64,000 nucleotides of DNA from Niallia endozanthoxylica (GTDB lineage Bacteria > Bacillota > Bacilli > Bacillales > Cytobacillaceae): positions 1 through 64,000 of the forward strand of contig NZ_VYKL01000022.1 in the NCBI RefSeq assembly GCF_008710145.1, given 5' to 3'. Made by a program: the position numbers and the translations under genes. Positions 60,978 to 64,000 of the stretch are shown here, piece by piece (the first letter of the stretch is position 1; each line of letters opens with the position of its first letter). Below the pieces are notes generated by a model, which was not told the DNA's origin, searched no databases, and worked only from the letters and a program-made list of their open reading frames with translations.

Positions 60978-62282
60978 GTGGAAAAGACCATTCATTTAAT
61001 CGAGGATTGGGGTTATATAGAAGTTGATGAAGACGGAAGGCTACTTCACGCAAGCCCTGACTTTTGCAAGAATTTCTCAATAAATAAAGAGGATTGCGTA
61101 GGTCAATCGATTCATGCTGTGATTCATGGAATGTACGGCAGAAGACGTAAAAAAGTCTTCTTTGGCGTCATTTCCGGCATAAATTGTATCATTAGAGTGA
61201 CGAGAAAGGAGCAGCGAGAGGTTTATCGAGTACTTGTTCGTGATGGTGATATTGAGCATTATGAAATGGTTTCATTCATGCATGCGATTGATCAAGCTAA
61301 AATGAATAAGAAAAAGCCCCACGCACATAAATACACCTTTGAAGAGATTATTGGGAACAGTAAATCGATGAAGACGGCAAAAGAATTAGCCGTTCGCATT
61401 GCTACAAGTAACTCAACGGTTCTGCTGACAGGAGAAAGCGGTACTGGTAAGGAATTATTTGCTCAAGCCATCCATAGTATTAGTGCAAGAAAAAATAATC
61501 CATTTATCGCGGTGAATTGTGCAGCCATCCCGGGAGAATTATTTGAATCGGAGCTTTTTGGCTACGAACCTGGCGCATTTAGCGGTGCTAAAAAGGAAGG
61601 AAAGCCAGGTAAGATTGAATTAGCTATGAATGGGACACTTTTTCTTGATGAAATATCAGAACTCCCATACGAGGCACAAGGAAAGCTGCTTCGTGTTCTG
61701 CAGGAAAAAGAGGTTGAACGTGTTGGAGGTACTGTTAGTAAAAATATTGATATACGGATTATTGCTGCAACGAATCGCGACTTAGGAAAACTAGTTGAGG
61801 AAGGCAAGTTCAGACAGGATTTATTCTATCGTTTATATGTCTTCGATTTAACCATTCCATCACTACGGGAAAGACAAGAAGATCTTCTGCCATTAGCTCA
61901 TTATTTTATTGATATTTTTAATGAAAGATTTGACCTCGAAGTTAAATTCATCGACTCGAGGCTTCAAGAATGGATTTTAAACTATGAATGGCCGGGAAAT
62001 GTCAGGGAATTAAAGGCCTTTATTGAGCGGGGAATGAATATTGTTGAGGGAGATACCCTTTCGATGAATGATCTTTATTTTACACCTTTGGCTACTGCGA
62101 ATATTAGTAATAGGAATATTACCCCTCTGCAAAGTTTGGAGGAAGAAGTGAGAAGTGCTGAAATTAATGCTATTCAACGAGCTTTAGAAGAAGCAAATGG
62201 GGATCGAACTATTGCTGCTCATAAGCTAAAAATACATATAGCCAGCTTGTATCGAAAAATTGCCAAGTACAATCTGAAATAA
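60978..62282 (+). CDS. PAS-containing sigma-54-dependent activator
   Basis: A 434-aa bacterial enhancer-binding protein. An N-terminal PAS-like domain (about 5-110, [36 protein letters not shown]), a central AAA+ domain with Walker [22 protein letters not shown] (GAFSGA in place of GAFTGA, the sigma-54 contact loop) and [12 protein letters not shown] (Walker B), and a C-terminal Fis-type HTH ([24 protein letters not shown]). GTG at 60978 follows GGGAGG by 8 nt. It sits just upstream of a sigma-54 promoter (62502), its likely target. Confidence 0.92.
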   Translation: MEKTIHLIEDWGYIEVDEDGRLLHASPDFCKNFSINKEDCVGQSIHAVIHGMYGRRRKKVFFGVISGINCIIRVTRKEQREVYRVLVRDGDIEHYEMVSFMHAIDQAKMNKKKPHAHKYTFEEIIGNSKSMKTAKELAVRIATSNSTVLLTGESGTGKELFAQAIHSISARKNNPFIAVNCAAIPGELFESELFGYEPGAFSGAKKEGKPGKIELAMNGTLFLDEISELPYEAQGKLLRVLQEKEVERVGGTVSKNIDIRIIAATNRDLGKLVEEGKFRQDLFYRLYVFDLTIPSLRERQEDLLPLAHYFIDIFNERFDLEVKFIDSRLQEWILNYEWPGNVRELKAFIERGMNIVEGDTLSMNDLYFTPLATANISNRNITPLQSLEEEVRSAEINAIQRALEEANGDRTIAAHKLKIHIASLYRKIAKYNLK

Positions 62283-62292
62283 TCCTTTATCT

Positions 62293-62320
62293 GCACACTA
62301 CATAGTAGTGTGTATTTTTT
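62293..62320 (+). terminator. Rho-independent terminator
   Basis: CACACTAC/GTAGTGTG stem followed by TATTTTTT, 10 nt after the activator stop. Confidence 0.88.
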
Positions 62321-62425
62321 ATTTGATTTTGTTATACAAGGGCGTTGTTTTTTTGTTGCAGGTATTTCGCTTTTCACGGGCGATGGCCGATTCTCTCGCA
62401 GAAATTTCTCTTTTTTGCATAACTG

Positions 62426-62459
62426 ATTATTAATTTTGCGAAAATTATTAATTTTGCGA
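62426..62459. promoter_or_regulatory. Candidate upstream activating site: two direct repeats
   Basis: ATTATTAATTTTGCGA occurs twice, at 62426-62441 and 62444-62459 (18-nt period), 43-76 nt before the sigma-54 promoter. Likely binding sites for the adjacent activator; closer to the promoter than is usual. Confidence 0.55.
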
Positions 62460-62471
62460 TATTAGGAGGGT

Positions 62472-62486
62472 AAAAAGCGCTTATTT
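62472..62486. promoter_or_regulatory. cre-like site
   Basis: AAAAAGCGCTTATTT resembles a cre and lies between the putative activator sites and the sigma-54 promoter; CcpA repression is possible. Confidence 0.4.
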
Positions 62487-62501
62487 AGCAAGGGAAATTG
62501 T

Positions 62502-62517
62502 TGGCATGGAACTTGCG
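62502..62517 (+). promoter_or_regulatory. Sigma-54 (SigL) promoter
   Basis: TGGCATGGAACTTGCG matches the -24/-12 consensus TGGCAC-N5-TTGCW almost fully, with GG and GC in the required 10-nt spacing. It follows a sigma-54 activator gene and precedes the crotonase-ligase operon by 262 nt. Confidence 0.8.
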
Positions 62518-62540
62518 ATATAGAAAAGTGAAAAGAGAAA

Positions 62541-62732
62541 TAACTTCATTCAGCAGATGTCTTTCACTACTAAAGTTAAGGGATGAATGGAGAAAGCTTA
62601 CTAATTCAATGGGGAATTAAACCCGGCTGAATGAAGTTAAGCCTCCGGCGGATGCCTCGGATTTTTTTAAGGAACTTTTTCGAGCGAGTTCGAAAAAATC
62701 CGGGCGCAAATTCGACGGGCGAATTTGATTAT
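62541..62732. repeat. TTAACTTCATTCAGC-ended repeat, copy B
   Basis: TAACTTCATTCAGC (62541-62554) and GCTGAATGAAGTTAA (62626-62640) are inverted ends, followed by GCCTCCGGCGGATGCCTCGG, several small hairpins and CGAATTTGATTAT, as in copy A at 46334. It fills the 5' UTR between the sigma-54 promoter and the crotonase start, and should be transcribed as leader RNA. Confidence 0.75.
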
Positions 62733-62779
62733 TTTTCTTTCAGACTACCAACAAATTGATAAAAGTGGAGGTATGACAA

Positions 62780-63580
62780 ATGGAACTATTGGATGTTTTG
62801 TATGAAAAAACGAATGGAATGGCCAAGATTACAATTAATCGCCCGCAGGCCTACAATGCTTTTCGCGGACGAACAATTAGGGAATTAATATGGACTTTCC
62901 GCGATGCTTGGGACGACAATCGCATTGGTGTTGTCATCTTAACAGGTGCCGGGGAGAAGGCGTTTTGCACTGGCGGAGACCAAAAAGAAAAAGGAGATGA
63001 GGGCGGTTATGATTACAATGGAGGATTAGGCGGCGGTATTGGTCTTGAAATTGAGAATTTGCACCAAACGATCCGTAATATTCCAAAGCCGGTTATCGCA
63101 GCGGTAAATGGCTATGCGATTGGCGGCGGTCATGTCTTGCATGTTCTTTGTGATTTGACTATTGCTTCGGAAACAGCCAAGTTTGGACAAGCTGGTCCAA
63201 AAGTGGGCAGTTATGATGCCGGTTTTGGCTCGGCTTATCTGGCAAGAGTAGTTGGAGAAAAGAAAGCAAGAGAAATTTGGTATTTATGTGAACAATACAG
63301 TGCCGAAGAAGGGAAAGAAATGGGTCTAGTAAATAAAATAGTCCCAGCGGATCAGCTGCAAGCGGCAGCAGAAGAATGGGCAGATAAAATTCTTGCTAAA
63401 AGTCCCACAGCACTTAAAATGCTCAAATACTCGTTTAATGCTGACAGTGCTAACATCCAAGGTATTACTCAACTTGCAATGGGCAGTCTAGCAATGTTTT
63501 ATAACACCGACGAATCTGCAGAAGGAATGAATGCCTTTTTAGAAAAAAGACCGGTAGAATTTAACAAGTTTAGAAAATAA
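62780..63580 (+). CDS. Crotonase-family hydrolase/hydratase, MenB/BadI-like
   Basis: A 266-aa cytoplasmic crotonase-fold enzyme. The oxyanion-hole pieces are GEKAFCTGGDQKEKGDEGGYDYNGG and NGYAIGGGHVLHVLCDLTIA; the stretch FGQAGPKVGSYDAGFGSAYLARVVGEKKAREIWYLC is of the MenB/BadI kind (G-P-K-V-G-S-x-D). MenB is excluded by context (no menaquinone genes), so 2-ketocyclohexanecarboxyl-CoA hydrolase (BadI, ring opening) is a good candidate. SD GTGGAGG. It heads an operon driven by sigma-54 and is followed by an acyl-CoA ligase after 16 nt. Confidence 0.83.
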   Translation: MELLDVLYEKTNGMAKITINRPQAYNAFRGRTIRELIWTFRDAWDDNRIGVVILTGAGEKAFCTGGDQKEKGDEGGYDYNGGLGGGIGLEIENLHQTIRNIPKPVIAAVNGYAIGGGHVLHVLCDLTIASETAKFGQAGPKVGSYDAGFGSAYLARVVGEKKAREIWYLCEQYSAEEGKEMGLVNKIVPADQLQAAAEEWADKILAKSPTALKMLKYSFNADSANIQGITQLAMGSLAMFYNTDESAEGMNAFLEKRPVEFNKFRK

Positions 63581-63596
63581 ACAGGAGATGGTGCCC

Positions 63597-64000
63597 ATGA
63601 AATTAGAAACGATTTTGAGTCCGGAATATGTGGAGAAATATCAATCTATTTGGCCCAATAAAACCATTCTTGATTATCTAAATGCAGCAATAGAAAAGGT
63701 TCCAGATAAGGTTGCGATCATTGATAAAAAGAGCCGTTATACATATCGTGAGCTCGGGAAATTGGTCGACCGTGTTGCCTTGGGTCTATTGGAATTAGGT
63801 CTTGGAAAAGGGGATGTCATCTCCATTCAGCTGCCAAACTGGAATGAGTTTATTATTCTTCATTACGCAGCGACAAGAATTGGTGCAATTACCAATCCAC
63901 TTATTCCTATTTACCGTGATCGTGAAATTGGTTATATGGTAGGGATGGCTGAATCAAAAATGGTGGTCATACCTGATACATTCCGTGGCTATGATTATCC
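63597..64000 (+). CDS. AMP-binding acyl-CoA ligase, N-terminal part (cut by window end)
   Basis: The first 134 codons of an ANL-superfamily acyl-CoA synthetase: MKLETILSPEYVEKYQ, TILDYLNAAIEKVPDKVAIID, SRYTYRELGKLVDRVALGLLELGLGKGDVISIQLPNWNEF and AATRIGAITNPLIPIYRDREIGYMV. The P-loop lies beyond the window. The start resembles ligases annotated as cyclohexanecarboxylate-CoA ligase (AliA), which suits the BadI-like neighbour. ATG 63597 follows AGGAGATGG. The frame is open to the last base. Confidence 0.88.
   Translation, partial: MKLETILSPEYVEKYQSIWPNKTILDYLNAAIEKVPDKVAIIDKKSRYTYRELGKLVDRVALGLLELGLGKGDVISIQLPNWNEFIILHYAATRIGAITNPLIPIYRDREIGYMVGMAESKMVVIPDTFRGYDY

Overview
The window looks like the chromosome of a spore-forming Bacillaceae bacterium, probably close to Neobacillus or Mesobacillus. 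Reasons: a low-GC base composition, Bacillus-type Shine-Dalgarno sites (AGGAGG, AGGGGG), sigma-A promoters, cre and XylR boxes, Spo0M, DgkB next to RlmCD, an Mrp antiporter operon, and a dispersed repeat of a kind common in Bacillus genomes. I saw no rRNA, tRNA, phage block or CRISPR array. Function calls are made by reading the proteins; no database search was run.

Layout. 0-13 kb is mostly housekeeping: thioredoxin-like protein, PlsY, a PH-domain protein, a MerR regulator with two CorC/MpfA-type (CNNM/CBS) membrane proteins and Spo0M, DgkB, a covalent-FMN lipoprotein, an RlmCD-type methyltransferase, and a UbiX/UbiD (BsdB/BsdC) pair. 13-17 kb carries an M20 peptidase, an ABC-F ATPase and gene remnants. 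17-51 kb is a large island for xylan, xyloside and glucuronate use: xylA, two GH43 and two GH3 enzymes, three GPH-type sugar symporters (two near-identical), the ROK repressor XylR, uxaC, gndA, an AraC/Gfo-Idh/TIM-barrel cluster, then a lar-type nickel-pincer cofactor operon holding a LarA homologue, a UxuB-like SDR and gluconokinase. 52-60 kb has a membrane-anchored hypothetical protein, a single-domain tyrosine recombinase, a UspA-like protein and mrpABCDEFG. 60.5-64 kb has a MaoC protein, a sigma-54 activator, and the start of an acyl-CoA operon (MenB/BadI-like crotonase, AMP-binding ligase cut by the window edge).

Main proposal. The sugar island appears to encode an unusual glucuronate route that bypasses mannonate dehydratase and KDG/KDPG: glucuronate to fructuronate (UxaC), to mannonate (UxuB-like SDR), to gluconate (LarA-type nickel-pincer 2-epimerase), to 6-phosphogluconate (GntK), to ribulose-5-phosphate plus CO2 (GndA). 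The genes for making the nickel-pincer cofactor (larB, larC1, larC2, larE) and a NicO/UreH-type nickel permease lie in the same block. Near-identical XylR-type palindromes precede both uxaC-gndA and the LarA-homologue operon, tying the two halves together. No uxuA, kdgK or kdgA is present in the window. Each enzyme call is from sequence; the pathway is inference.

Repeats. Four structured repeat types are dispersed here: a three-hairpin element (3 copies, compensatory changes), a MITE with GGCT..AGCC ends, a TTAACTTCATTCAGC-ended element (2 copies, one in a probable 5' UTR), and TGCCxGGCACC hairpins. A 1.6-kb direct repeat (the two GPH symporters with their promoters) brackets a 16-kb segment.
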